Source: Thermincola carboxydiphila (lineage in GTDB: Bacteria; Bacillota; Thermincolia; Thermincolales; UBA2595). Taken from it: DNA of 32,960 nucleotides. The notes beneath the pieces are model-generated. The model was not told where the DNA came from, did no database searches, and saw nothing but the letters and a program-made list of their open reading frames with translations. The stretch covers positions 1 to 32,960 of the forward strand of contig JAENYP010000010.1 of assembly GCA_016841725.1 (NCBI GenBank). Reading direction: 5' to 3'. Shown piece after piece: positions 7,721-15,933 of this stretch. Numbering within the stretch: position 1 is the stretch's first letter; each line of letters begins with the position of its first letter. The position numbers and the translations under genes are program-made.

Positions 7721-7849
7721 TTTTGGTTCACCCCTTAGATTAGGTTAGCAGGTTCATCCTTTAGATTATGTTGGGCGGTATGCCCTTCCTGATGTCCTGC
7801 CGGTATTTCAGATTAACTAAAAAATAAAACAACTGCTGTATTGGGTTAG

Positions 7850-9082
7850 TCAGAAATTTCGGGTTAACAGCGTTCTCTTGATAATGGAGGTCCAGCTATA
7901 GACCCGGTTATAAAGTTCCCAGTAGGCTTTGGTTAACTGCTGTGGACTCATCCGGGCCGGAACATGGACAGCTTCCGTACCGTTATAAGAGTAGATATTT
8001 TCATTGCAAATCCGGCCCTCGCCGCGCAGCTGCTCAAATAAATCTGTACCTGGAATAGGTGTTAAAATATAAAACCGCGGGACAGAAATCTTATTGGCTG
8101 CGATGAAATGGGCAGTAGCTAAAATGCTTTCCACCGTATCGGCATCTGTGCCCACCACCATCTCAGTACTGACTTCAATACCGGCTTGGCGAATCCTTTG
8201 AATCTGGTCGGGATAATGCTGCACTTTGGCCCAGGCTTTATTCAGGCTGTCCAGGCTTTCCTGGCTGATGCTTTCCAGACCAAAGCTTAAGACCAGACAG
8301 CCGCTGTCTTTAAGAGCCTTTAACAAAACGGGATTATTGGCTGCCGTAATATCACACTGACTAAACCACTGCATCTTCAGTTTGGCGATTTCGCGCACCA
8401 GCTCCAGCATATACCCTTCATCTGAGACAATGTTGTCATCCAGAAGTAAAAACCTGTGATACCCTAAGGACTTAACATATTTAATATCCCGAATCACCTC
8501 CGGGATATTGCGTTTCAGGTACTTCCCCCGGTACAGGCAGTGAACTGAACAAAAGCTGCAGCTGCGGGGGCATCCCCTCCCGGCCTGAACAGGAAGAAAA
8601 TCGCCAATGGCTTTATCTGTCAGCAAATCATAGCGCGGCAGAGGTAAATTTTCTAAGGAATCCAGCTCAGCCCGGTAAGTTTTTTTTAGCTGCCCCGCTT
8701 CCCAGTCCAGGAGCAGTTCCCGCCAAACTCCCTCGGCATCACCGATGACCACAGCATCACAGTACTGACCGGCTTCCTCTGCCATCAAACTCACCATGTA
8801 CCCGCCCATAATGACGGTTTTGCCTCTGTTCCGGTACTCCTTAGCCAATTCAATGGCTCTGATCACACTGTGTCCCATGCTGCTGATGCCGATTACCTGG
8901 GCATCTGTTTCCAGGTCGACATCCTCAATGGTTTCCAAAGCCAATTCAATCTCCCAAGCCTCAGGTGTCAAGGCAGCCAGCAGTGGCAAGGCCAAACCCA
9001 CAAAATACAGTTTGCGTCTTTTAATCAAACTGCTGCTGCTGTCATAGGGAGTGGGTTGAATTAAGAGTAATTTTTTTTTCAT
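7850..9082 (-). CDS. B12-binding-domain radical SAM protein, divergent type (third in order)
   Basis: 410 aa. It has an N-terminal cobalamin-type domain (VIGISSMGHSVIRAIELAKE, IMGGYMVSLMAEEAG, VVIGDAEGVW), then the radical SAM motif C171-x3-C175-x2-C178 (CPRSCSFC), LLLDDNIVSD, LSFGLESISQESLD and VPRFYILTPIPGTDLFEQL near the end. It is shorter than the other three and differs in detail (GDAEGVW, SMGH), placing it in the BchE/HpnJ-like branch rather than with its neighbours. It starts 4 nt after the preceding radical SAM gene. This enzyme probably does chemistry different from the paralogous trio. Confidence 0.9.
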   Translation of the reverse strand: MKKKLLLIQPTPYDSSSSLIKRRKLYFVGLALPLLAALTPEAWEIELALETIEDVDLETDAQVIGISSMGHSVIRAIELAKEYRNRGKTVIMGGYMVSLMAEEAGQYCDAVVIGDAEGVWRELLLDWEAGQLKKTYRAELDSLENLPLPRYDLLTDKAIGDFLPVQAGRGCPRSCSFCSVHCLYRGKYLKRNIPEVIRDIKYVKSLGYHRFLLLDDNIVSDEGYMLELVREIAKLKMQWFSQCDITAANNPVLLKALKDSGCLVLSFGLESISQESLDSLNKAWAKVQHYPDQIQRIRQAGIEVSTEMVVGTDADTVESILATAHFIAANKISVPRFYILTPIPGTDLFEQLRGEGRICNENIYSYNGTEAVHVPARMSPQQLTKAYWELYNRVYSWTSIIKRTLLTRNF

Positions 9083-9086
9083 CTCA

Positions 9087-10451
9087 TTAGCCCTTTAACA
9101 TTAGTTTAGTATAGGTCCAACCAAATTTTAATGACCCTTTGAGCAAACGCACCATAGTCCTCCATCCGAATTTTCTTACTAAATAGGTCGAATTGTTCAG
9201 ACAGAGGTTTACATACAGGTTTGTCCGCATCACTTCCAGGTAATAACGTCTTAAACTCATCTGGCTTGGTCTGATGGATACAACCGAAAAACTCCACTGG
9301 TCATAGGCCTCCTTGGGAAACAGCAGCCTGTCCTGATACTGCCGGTAAAGCAGCCCGGCGGGAAATGGTGTCATTGGAGATAAGAAGGAAATCTCCGGCT
9401 TAAGCTGTTTTAAGCAGCGGCGAAATTCCCCGAAATCCTTTGCGCTCCAGTCAGGGTGCAGAATAAATGATGCCCAGCAATCAATCCCGGCCTCCTTTAA
9501 AATGCGGGCTGCCTCTAAATTCACCGCGACAGTTGACTGCTTTTGATAACTGGCCAGATCCTCATCGCGAAAAGATTCATAGCCAACCAGCACTGCCCTT
9601 AGGCCAATCTTACCCAGGCGCTGCATCAGCTCAGGCTGAGCGGCAATACTCCGGGCGCTGCCATAGCAGATGAAATTCTTCCTGATGCCCCTGGTTTCAA
9701 TGGCATCGCAAAAATCTTCCAACCGCCTGGGGTTATATAGAAAATTATTATCATAAAACATGATGCTGGGTTCCGCGATCCCGGCAATCTGGTCAATAAC
9801 CTCTGTCATGGGCCGGTCCTGTTCCACCGGTCCTTCAATTTTCCAGCGCAGGCAGAACTTACAGTGAGTGCTGCAGCCCATAGATGTCTGCATGATGGCA
9901 CAGGGCTTGTACCCGAAATAACTGTAATGCCGGCGGTATCCGGCAGTTGAGCTGCGCTCGGGAATTATATAGTCATTTATGCCCTTTGCTCCTGTGCCCA
10001 GATAATTGTCCCTGCGGCTGCGTACCCCCGCAATTGGCGGGATTTCCTCTCCCCGGCTTAAGGAGTCAAAGAATTCAAGCAGATTTTCTTTGGTGGTATA
10101 TTCAAAAATGTGATCAATATATTCGTTATAAAAACTTTCCGGGGCCAACAAGGCCTGTGTGCCGCCTGCCAGGGTGATGAATCCGGGATTAATTTTCTTT
10201 GCTGCTTTTGCCAATTCCAGTACGGCCAATACATCAATACAATAGGAAGTAAATCCGACAACATCGGGGCGAAAATCCTGCAGCTCTTTGGTGAATTCCT
10301 GCCCCTCTATCATCAGATCCAGAATCTTAACCTGACAGGTATCCTTCAGGACACTATAGACACACTCCAGACCGATGGGTTCCGCAAACATGAATTCTCC
10401 CAGAGTAATGGCCTGTTTTCTCCGCCCTGGCCGGACCAGTAAAACCCGCAT
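9087..10451 (-). CDS. B12-binding-domain radical SAM protein (second in order)
   Basis: 454 aa from ATG 10451. That start has AAAGGGGTG upstream, gives the MRVLLVRP opening shared with the paralogues and makes the length equal to theirs; a GTG at 10517 overlapping the previous stop only adds a charged 22-aa leader. Cobalamin-type N-domain (FAEPIGLECVYSVLKD, FITLAGGTQALLAPE), radical SAM motif C193-x3-C197-x2-C200 (CSTHCKFC), then IMFYDNNFLYNP and VLVGYESFRDEDL. The GGTQA sequence replaces the GGVHAE of the two sister proteins. The C-terminal ~90 residues are aromatic and basic (KFGWRTMVRLLKGSLKFGW), perhaps membrane-associating. Confidence 0.9.
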   Translation of the reverse strand: MRVLLVRPGRRKQAITLGEFMFAEPIGLECVYSVLKDTCQVKILDLMIEGQEFTKELQDFRPDVVGFTSYCIDVLAVLELAKAAKKINPGFITLAGGTQALLAPESFYNEYIDHIFEYTTKENLLEFFDSLSRGEEIPPIAGVRSRRDNYLGTGAKGINDYIIPERSSTAGYRRHYSYFGYKPCAIMQTSMGCSTHCKFCLRWKIEGPVEQDRPMTEVIDQIAGIAEPSIMFYDNNFLYNPRRLEDFCDAIETRGIRKNFICYGSARSIAAQPELMQRLGKIGLRAVLVGYESFRDEDLASYQKQSTVAVNLEAARILKEAGIDCWASFILHPDWSAKDFGEFRRCLKQLKPEISFLSPMTPFPAGLLYRQYQDRLLFPKEAYDQWSFSVVSIRPSQMSLRRYYLEVMRTNLYVNLCLNNSTYLVRKFGWRTMVRLLKGSLKFGWTYTKLMLKG

Positions 10452-10513
10452 CAAAACACCCCTTTCTTGATTGGCATCTCTTACTACCCCTTGCTTATTA
10501 CCCCTTGCCTGCT

Positions 10514-11878
10514 TCACTTTGCCTGCTGCCCTTTGATGATTTTCTGCAGATACTGCCAGGTTATTTTGGTTACTCCAAGAGATAGTTTCAGGTTTGGCCG
10601 CAGACCATAGCGTAAATTTTTAAAAAGACTCCCGGGACTGAGGGTTATTTTAAAGTAAACCCATAACATCTGCAGGTAATAACTGCGTACAGAAAGTGCG
10701 GTAGGTCTAACCACCAGGTTGGCCAGGTCCCACCTGGCATAATCAGTTGGGTCAATAAGCAGATCATTATATTGCCCCTCTAAAGCTGTACCCGGAAGGG
10801 GGGTTAGGGGCTGCAGGTTCACAAACTGCAGTTTGTTTTTGGACAGCCACCGGAAGAGACGGTCAAAATCCCGCTTATCCCAGTCCAGGCCCATAATCAT
10901 GGTAGCATAGCAGTCAACGTGATATTGCTCCAAAATGGCAATCGCCCGTTCGTTGATTTCCACACTGCTCTGCTTATTATACTGTGCCAATTCGGTGCTG
11001 TCAGGTGACTCGATACCCACGATAACAGCCCGCAGCCCAACTTGAGCAAATTTAGCCACAGTTTCCTCATGTTCAGCAATAAAATCAGCCCGTCCATAGA
11101 TGAGAAACCTTTTATCCAAACGGTGTTTTTGCAGTAATTCACAAAATCTCTCTACCCTGATGGGGTCAACCAGGAAATTATCATCAACAATATAGATCTC
11201 CCGCTCTTTAATCAGGAGAAGCTCTGCAATAACCTCCTCCAGGTCCCGCACATAATAGCTCCCCCCGGTGATTTCTCTGCAAAAACAAAAATTACAGCTA
11301 AAGGGACACCCATAGGAAGTCTTCAGCAGAGCACAGGGTTGGTGATACATATAGTAATACTGACCACGATACCTGGCAGTGATGGTCCGGTCAGGAAATA
11401 CCATTGGAAGGTCCCTGTTATCAGCCGGAACCTTCGGCTGACCTTCACTTAGAACACCCGGCAGACTTACCCGGGAGCCTGCTTCCAATTCTCCAATTAG
11501 CAGACTGAAATTTGCTAAGCCTTTAGCATAGACCACATAATCGATGTTTTCATCAGAAAAATCCTCCGGCACTACCTCGGCATGAACCCCTCCCGCCACT
11601 ACAGTAATGGCGGTATCAAACTGTTTGACTGCTTTGGCATATTCTTTGACAACCGGTACGTGTGATATATATGCTGTTACAGCAACCACATCAGGCCGGT
11701 ATCTGACCAGGAAATGCTCTAATGAATTCTTCTCCAGAATCATATCCACTAATTCAACCTGATGGCGCTCTTTAATAGCTGCGGCCAGATATTCCAGTTC
11801 CAAAGGCTCACAGACCATGATACTCTGGAGACCAATGGTATCCGGGTGAGGTTTGGGTCTAACCAGTAATACCTTCAT
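10514..11878 (-). CDS. B12-binding-domain radical SAM protein (first in order)
   Basis: 454 aa. Cobalamin-type N-domain (MKVLLVRPKP, CEPLELEYLAAAIKE, VVAVTAYISH, VVAGGVHAEVVPEDF), radical SAM cluster motif C191-x3-C195-x2-C198 (CPFSCNFC), IYIVDDNFLVDP and VIVGIESPDSTEL. Closest in the window to the protein at 5115-6482. The start codon lies within the 3' end of the methyltransferase gene (20-nt overlap), and the stop overlaps a GTG of the next reading frame, so translation is tightly coupled. The C-terminal LSVRSYYLQMLWVYFKITL segment is shared with the sister proteins. Confidence 0.92.
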   Translation of the reverse strand: MKVLLVRPKPHPDTIGLQSIMVCEPLELEYLAAAIKERHQVELVDMILEKNSLEHFLVRYRPDVVAVTAYISHVPVVKEYAKAVKQFDTAITVVAGGVHAEVVPEDFSDENIDYVVYAKGLANFSLLIGELEAGSRVSLPGVLSEGQPKVPADNRDLPMVFPDRTITARYRGQYYYMYHQPCALLKTSYGCPFSCNFCFCREITGGSYYVRDLEEVIAELLLIKEREIYIVDDNFLVDPIRVERFCELLQKHRLDKRFLIYGRADFIAEHEETVAKFAQVGLRAVIVGIESPDSTELAQYNKQSSVEINERAIAILEQYHVDCYATMIMGLDWDKRDFDRLFRWLSKNKLQFVNLQPLTPLPGTALEGQYNDLLIDPTDYARWDLANLVVRPTALSVRSYYLQMLWVYFKITLSPGSLFKNLRYGLRPNLKLSLGVTKITWQYLQKIIKGQQAK

Positions 11879-12533
11879 GAGGCACCCGCTTTCTGGAAAT
11901 AGTCAATATCAGACTGGGGATGAGGCTGTAGACCGGGACCCTGACCTGGGTGATTAATTCCGCTCCGGATATAGCTGCTAACTCCCTCATCCCGGCCTTT
12001 GATGGATAATTCCCAGGCCCTGTAGTTGCCTTCACTAAACTCATCATCACCCGGTCATAGAAACTGTTCACTGAAGCATTAACCAAAAACAATAACCCGC
12101 CCGGTCTGAGGACACGGTAAAATTCCTGAACTGCCAGTGGCTGGTTATGGTAATAGGGTAACGAATGACAACAGGTGACCAGGTCAAAAGAGGCGTCATC
12201 AAAAGGCAGTTGATGAGCATCACCCGGATAAAATTGGGCAGTCAAGCCTTTATCCCTGGCTTGCTCAATCATCTTCACAGAGGCATCAATTCCGCTGCAG
12301 ATGATAGCTTCAGGAGTAAATGCGTCAATTAGCCCGGCAATTAACTGACCACTGCCGCACCCAACATCCAGATGCCGCACCGGCCTCCCCACCGGGGCTT
12401 TGTGAATCCCCAGCAAACCCTCCAACTCCTTGATAACCAGCTTCCTGGTCGGTCCAAGAGAATAGGTCTGCACCCAGAGGCGGTCATAGTATTTGGCCCA
12501 AAAATCCCATATCCTGCTCATCATATACCTCAT
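11859..12533 (-). CDS. Class I SAM-dependent methyltransferase (UbiE/Methyltransf_11 type)
   Basis: 224 aa. Motif I VGCGSGQ follows HLD at about residues 55-64; then SGIDASVKMIEQA (acidic ribose-binding loop), GDAHQLPFDDASFDLVTCCH (motif II/III) and LRPGGLLFLV (post-II). A complete Rossmann methyltransferase of the small-molecule kind. The start may be 12533 or the ATG at 12521, which has GAGG 6 nt upstream. Lies 6 nt downstream of the FemAB-like gene and overlaps the first radical SAM gene. Probable role: methyl transfer to O, N or a quinone/lipid-like carbon in the same pathway. Confidence 0.9.
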   Translation of the reverse strand: MRYMMSRIWDFWAKYYDRLWVQTYSLGPTRKLVIKELEGLLGIHKAPVGRPVRHLDVGCGSGQLIAGLIDAFTPEAIICSGIDASVKMIEQARDKGLTAQFYPGDAHQLPFDDASFDLVTCCHSLPYYHNQPLAVQEFYRVLRPGGLLFLVNASVNSFYDRVMMSLVKATTGPGNYPSKAGMRELAAISGAELITQVRVPVYSLIPSLILTISRKRVPHEGITG

Positions 12534-12539
12534 ATTTTA

Positions 12540-13550
12540 TTAATTCTCTGTATTCTGCCCCCCGGTTTTGAACACCCGGTACGGCGCTGACGGCGCCCGG
12601 TAACTGAGCGCCCCCAGGACACGATTGGCAGCCCAATTGATGATGGGGTTGGAATGGCCGATGTACATTGCAAAATCAAATAGCTGGGCTCCCAATTTCA
12701 GTTTAGTCTCTTCTGCCGTCTGCCCGAAATCAATAACGGCATAGCTGTTTGCAATTCCGAAACGAAGTATTTCCAGTAAAAGATTATAATAGATATCAAA
12801 TTGGTGGTTTAACTGATAATCAAAGCCGGTAAATAAAAACACCAATTCATCATCATTTTCTACTATGACGCTAAAGCCAAGCAATTGTTCCTTATATGTG
12901 GCTCTAATCAACCTGGCTTTAGGGGTTAAGCTTCTGAAAAAGTCGATAGACAGCTTCTCCAATTTGACGGTGGATCTGGTATAAACCGCTTCATAAAGCA
13001 GATACATGTTTTGATTAAACTCCGCCGGCGGCAGTATGTCCACCTGAACCCCATGCCACTTCCTGACAGCCTTGTTAGTCCGGCAGCGATAGCTGCTGCG
13101 CATAGCCTGAAGATACTCCTCAAAACTGCTCCATTTTAGCTGCAGGCGGCAGGTCGGCAAGGTCTTACCCGCTTTGCCCGGTAGTTTCTGAGAACAATTC
13201 AGAATCAGTTTTGCTCCCTTGCGGCTTTGAAAGTGCTGCCATAATTCATTTTCGCAGCCCGCAGCAGCGCTAAAGCCCGGTTTAGCCACCGAGCAGGGAA
13301 TCCCCATAATTCTAAGTGGAATCTTATGACTAACCAGGCTATAGGTAAATATATCCAGCTTTAATGTATAGTCAACATAGACAGCCTTTGGCCGGCACAC
13401 ATGATCTTCCAGCCGGTGATACGCCTGGCTGCAGGGATTAACTCTTTCCAGGTGGTAGAGAAAATCCCTGGTTAAAAAGATGTTGCTGCCAGCCAGTTCA
13501 TCCCAGTCTTTAGGGACTTGGTCAATTTTGTCATAAGTGATCCACTTCAT
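12540..13550 (-). CDS. FemAB/BioF2-like GNAT-fold acyltransferase
   Basis: 336 aa from ATG 13550, which follows GGAG by 7 nt; codons from 13568 onward belong to the remnant of the preceding gene. Two GNAT-like halves: the second contains SSYRCRTNKAVRK, LIRATYKEQLLGFSVIV, a DIYYNLLLEILRFGI helix and IDFGQTAEETKLKLGA, the closing signature of BioF2/FemAB-like proteins (PF13480). Relatives add amino acids or acyl groups to cell-wall, polysaccharide or lipid precursors. First gene of the radical SAM operon. Its expression probably comes from the SigH-like promoter at 13671-13700, reading through the decayed GNAT gene. Confidence 0.8.
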   Translation of the reverse strand: MKWITYDKIDQVPKDWDELAGSNIFLTRDFLYHLERVNPCSQAYHRLEDHVCRPKAVYVDYTLKLDIFTYSLVSHKIPLRIMGIPCSVAKPGFSAAAGCENELWQHFQSRKGAKLILNCSQKLPGKAGKTLPTCRLQLKWSSFEEYLQAMRSSYRCRTNKAVRKWHGVQVDILPPAEFNQNMYLLYEAVYTRSTVKLEKLSIDFFRSLTPKARLIRATYKEQLLGFSVIVENDDELVFLFTGFDYQLNHQFDIYYNLLLEILRFGIANSYAVIDFGQTAEETKLKLGAQLFDFAMYIGHSNPIINWAANRVLGALSYRAPSAPYRVFKTGGQNTEN

Positions 13551-13551
13551 C

Positions 13552-13662
13552 CTAAAGCTCCGTTTCATAGCCTAATACCACTTTAGCTTATTCCACTGCC
13601 TTCTGCATCATCAGATCCACTGCCGGTTCCTTATGTTCAATAGCTTCAAATTTTAAATTCAT
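13552..13662 (-). pseudogene. Internally deleted remnant of a GNAT gene paralogous to 14839-15927
   Basis: From ATG 13662 a 37-codon frame reads MNLK, then FEAIEHKEPAVDLMMQKAVE, a TAA stop (13590), then AKVVLGYETEL and TAG. Each block has a counterpart in the intact protein encoded at 14839-15927: MILK at its start, FEACEHQGPAVDLMLQKAKE at residues 85-104 and FETEL at its C-terminus. Two large deletions have removed the rest. The promoter region upstream and the FemAB start downstream are also shared, so this is a true decayed duplicate. Confidence 0.88.
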
Positions 13663-13670
13663 AATGTAGT

Positions 13671-13700
13671 AAATTCGACTTATTATAACAATAGTCCTCC
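13671..13700 (-). promoter_or_regulatory. SigH-like promoter, operon copy
   Basis: Minus strand: GGAGGACTA (13700-13692), 12-nt spacer, GTCGAATTT (13679-13671). The -10 box fits the Spo0H consensus RnnGAATww exactly, and the -35 box fits RnAGGAwww with one mismatch. The remnant ATG (13662) lies only 8 nt downstream of the -10 box. Present almost unchanged before the intact GNAT gene (15934-15963). Confidence 0.6.
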
Positions 13701-13798
13701 AAATTATGAGGTCATCCTTTATTCTCCAGCTTTACACTAACCTTGTTTTTAATATACATTTCTGTATCCAAGCCCAGGAAAAGAAAAGTATAATAAAA

Positions 13799-13828
13799 CA
13801 GGCAAGCCGGATTTAATCGGATTGCCTG
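13799..13828 (-). terminator. Terminator downstream of the 14078 membrane gene
   Basis: CAGGCAA (13799-13805) pairs with TTGCCTG (13822-13828), with an inner CCG/CGG; TTTTATTATA follows on the minus strand. Nearly the same hairpin ends the cytochrome gene at 18267-18294. The 182-bp repeat copy B lies between this terminator and the gene. Confidence 0.6.
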
Positions 13829-13842
13829 TTACATTTTATTTT

Positions 13843-14024
13843 TTATTAAGGAAATTACCGTTTTGCAGGGTTGTGGATAATTTCCTTAATAATGGGGGTT
13901 ATAGGGGGTATGCCCCCTATTCTCCGGGGGTAACAGGAGCGAAGCGACGTCATAGGGGGCTGGCCCCCTTTGAACAAGAAAATTGACATCGAAGATAAAT
14001 TTGACGAAGTCAATTTTCTTGTTT
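13843..14024 (-). repeat. 182-bp palindromic element, copy B
   Basis: Exact reverse complement of 4460-4641, without a single difference in 182 bp. The two copies enclose the complete radical SAM operon together with its terminator and promoter. The identity suggests recent spread or ongoing gene conversion; homologous recombination between them would invert the 9.2-kb interior. Confidence 0.9.
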
Positions 14025-14077
14025 GCTAATACATAGTCATATTAAACTTGAAGTCTGTTAAAGAAGTCCTTCTATTC

Positions 14078-14698
14078 TTAATCTTCCTCAATAGATTTCA
14101 CTATCCTAAACGAAGTCACTTTCAGTTTCTTGGCAGGTTTAGGGGTTATTTTGAACACCCTTTTGTTACGGTCTGTTGATGGCAAACTAACCTTGTCCCT
14201 TGTGGATTGCCGAAAGCCGATATTCTCTGTTAATTCGTTTATAGGTACTCCGAACCTTCCAATAATTAAAGCCGATACTGTCAAATATACAAGATGGGCA
14301 CCATAAAATAAAACTGATGACAGCAAGTCAGGGTTATTCCCGGAAGCTACGCCTAAAGCACGAAACAACATACCAACTCCTACTATCCAACCAAGAGTGG
14401 TAACTGCAAAACTTTTCAACCAAAAGTATCGCCACCCCGTTATATCAAGGATTGTCACAAATGCTAAAGCATGAAGTCCTCCCATTCCGAAACTCATTAA
14501 GTTTCCGAATATAAAGCCTAATATTGTATGGATTTGCTTCGGGCGAACAAATAATTCTACGGCAGCTTCAGGCATAACTATTGTTAGTGGATAAAAGCTC
14601 TTGGAAATATACCCAAATGTATTGGCAACTGCCGCCGAAACAGTTCCCGATAAAAGTACTAAAATTACCCGGTCACTTATTCTAAATTTATTGTTCAT
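14078..14698 (-). CDS. Unknown integral membrane protein
   Basis: 206 aa from ATG 14698, with AAAAGGGTGA about 8 nt upstream (a GTG at 14710 is the longer alternative). Four to five hydrophobic spans: about 10-30, 55-75, 75-90, 95-115 and 130-155. A hydrophilic, lysine-rich C-terminal tail of ~55 residues (TPKPAKKLKVTSF) probably faces the cytoplasm. No family recognised. It sits alone between the two halves of a duplicated GNAT-FemAB pair and next to a repeat copy, as if inserted there. Confidence 0.75.
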   Translation of the reverse strand: MNNKFRISDRVILVLLSGTVSAAVANTFGYISKSFYPLTIVMPEAAVELFVRPKQIHTILGFIFGNLMSFGMGGLHALAFVTILDITGWRYFWLKSFAVTTLGWIVGVGMLFRALGVASGNNPDLLSSVLFYGAHLVYLTVSALIIGRFGVPINELTENIGFRQSTRDKVSLPSTDRNKRVFKITPKPAKKLKVTSFRIVKSIEED

Positions 14699-14795
14699 TA
14701 ATGAATTCACCCTTTTTATTGTTTTGTCCCCAACCCATAAAGTGTCCTGCTAAAAATTTTTTGTCCCACCAATTCTTACTCCATTCCATAATTCT

Positions 14796-14837
14796 TTAAT
14801 AAAATTCCCCGAATTTACAAATAGAATTCAATTTCAT
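14796..14837 (-). pseudogene. Start fragment of a second FemAB-like gene
   Basis: Immediately after the stop of the intact GNAT gene comes the same junction as before the FemAB gene: ACGGAGCTTTAGGATGAA. The frame opened by this ATG (14837) reads MKLNSICKFGEFY and stops at 14796. The shared stop, ribosome site and start context show that a FemAB homologue once followed the GNAT here. Only the first ~13 codons remain, with drifted sequence. Confidence 0.65.
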
Positions 14838-14838
14838 C

Positions 14839-15927
14839 CTAAAGCTCCGTTTCAAAGGCCTTATACTGCTTATATTCCTGACAGCCCAGGTCCCGCCAGC
14901 GACCGGCAAAACCCCGGGACAGCAGGTTATCTGCGGCAATCCAACCGCCCTCACCATAATTGAACCGGCCTTTAACCAAGGTCTGCAGCCTCTCAAACAG
15001 ACCCAATATTACGCCCGTCCCCTGAAACTTCGGATGAACGGCAATATCGGCAATTTTAAAGCGATCAATCCGGCGCCCACCGCCCAGCTTTAGCTTGATC
15101 AGGGTGGAAATACCTAGACACTGCCCAGGAGCAACCAGTTGATTAAAATCCGGATACCACAGAAGCAGCCCGACAGGTTCTCCGTCTTTTTCGGCAATAA
15201 TCAGATTCTCTCCGCTGAGGAACCACCTAAAGGGATACAAAAGTTCCTTATCTTCTGCAAAGGTGCGCTCAGTCCACCACTTCTGCCCCCGGTAACTGAG
15301 ATTGTTTAAGCTGGTGAAAATGGCAATCTCCCGGTCCAAGTGAGAGAAGTCGGCTGTTCTAAAGGTATAGTCCCTCTGTTTAATGCGTTTTAGCAAACCT
15401 TCCTCTCTGGCAAAATCAAATTTGTCGACATCAACTTGAATAGAGGTAAAGTTTATTTCTCTCATCCCCCGGAAGTAATCCAGATAATAACCGGGCGTGT
15501 AACCAAGGCCAAAACAAGGCGCCACATCAAAATGTGAAGCCAAAAAGCCTACCCCGTAATTTAAATGTGCATCCAGGCCGCAGATGATTTTCTTCAGGCC
15601 TCTGGCTTTGGCTAATTCCTTTGCCTTCTGCAGCATCAGATCTACAGCCGGTCCCTGATGCTCACAGGCTTCAAAAAAAGCGATGATCAGGCAATCTGCC
15701 AGATTGCGGTCAATGATAAAAGCGGCTCGCAGCACCGGTTTCCCCTGATCTGCAATCAGAAAGGGGGAAAACTCACCATGTTCGCTAAATACCGTCTTTT
15801 TATACAAAAACATCTTAAGAATATCAGTCATAGAATCGCGATAATAGATACAATCATGATAAATCAGTTTGGTTAGGTTAAGGTACTGTTTAATTTCTTT
15901 ATGCGTACTTACAAATTTTAAGATCAT
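14839..15927 (-). CDS. GNAT-family N-acyltransferase, YghO-like, two-domain
   Basis: 362 aa. An N-terminal half (residues 1-150) with VLRAAFIIDRNLAD and an AVDLMLQKAKELAKARGLKK helix; a C-terminal GNAT domain with LIIAEKDGEPVGLLLWYPD, FKIADIAVHPKFQGTGV (acetyl/acyl-CoA pyrophosphate loop) and LGLFERLQTLV. Resembles the uncharacterised YghO-type GNATs. The start has no Shine-Dalgarno sequence: the SigH-like -10 box ends 6 nt before the ATG, so the mRNA may be leaderless. A decayed copy heads the radical SAM operon, which links this enzyme to the same pathway. Substrate unknown. Confidence 0.82.
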   Translation of the reverse strand: MILKFVSTHKEIKQYLNLTKLIYHDCIYYRDSMTDILKMFLYKKTVFSEHGEFSPFLIADQGKPVLRAAFIIDRNLADCLIIAFFEACEHQGPAVDLMLQKAKELAKARGLKKIICGLDAHLNYGVGFLASHFDVAPCFGLGYTPGYYLDYFRGMREINFTSIQVDVDKFDFAREEGLLKRIKQRDYTFRTADFSHLDREIAIFTSLNNLSYRGQKWWTERTFAEDKELLYPFRWFLSGENLIIAEKDGEPVGLLLWYPDFNQLVAPGQCLGISTLIKLKLGGGRRIDRFKIADIAVHPKFQGTGVILGLFERLQTLVKGRFNYGEGGWIAADNLLSRGFAGRWRDLGCQEYKQYKAFETEL

Positions 15928-15933
15928 AATGAT

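Noticed and set aside
5115-11878. Hopanoid methylation/tailoring cluster
   Set aside because: No squalene-hopene cyclase or hpn partner genes in the window; radical SAM similarity alone is not enough.
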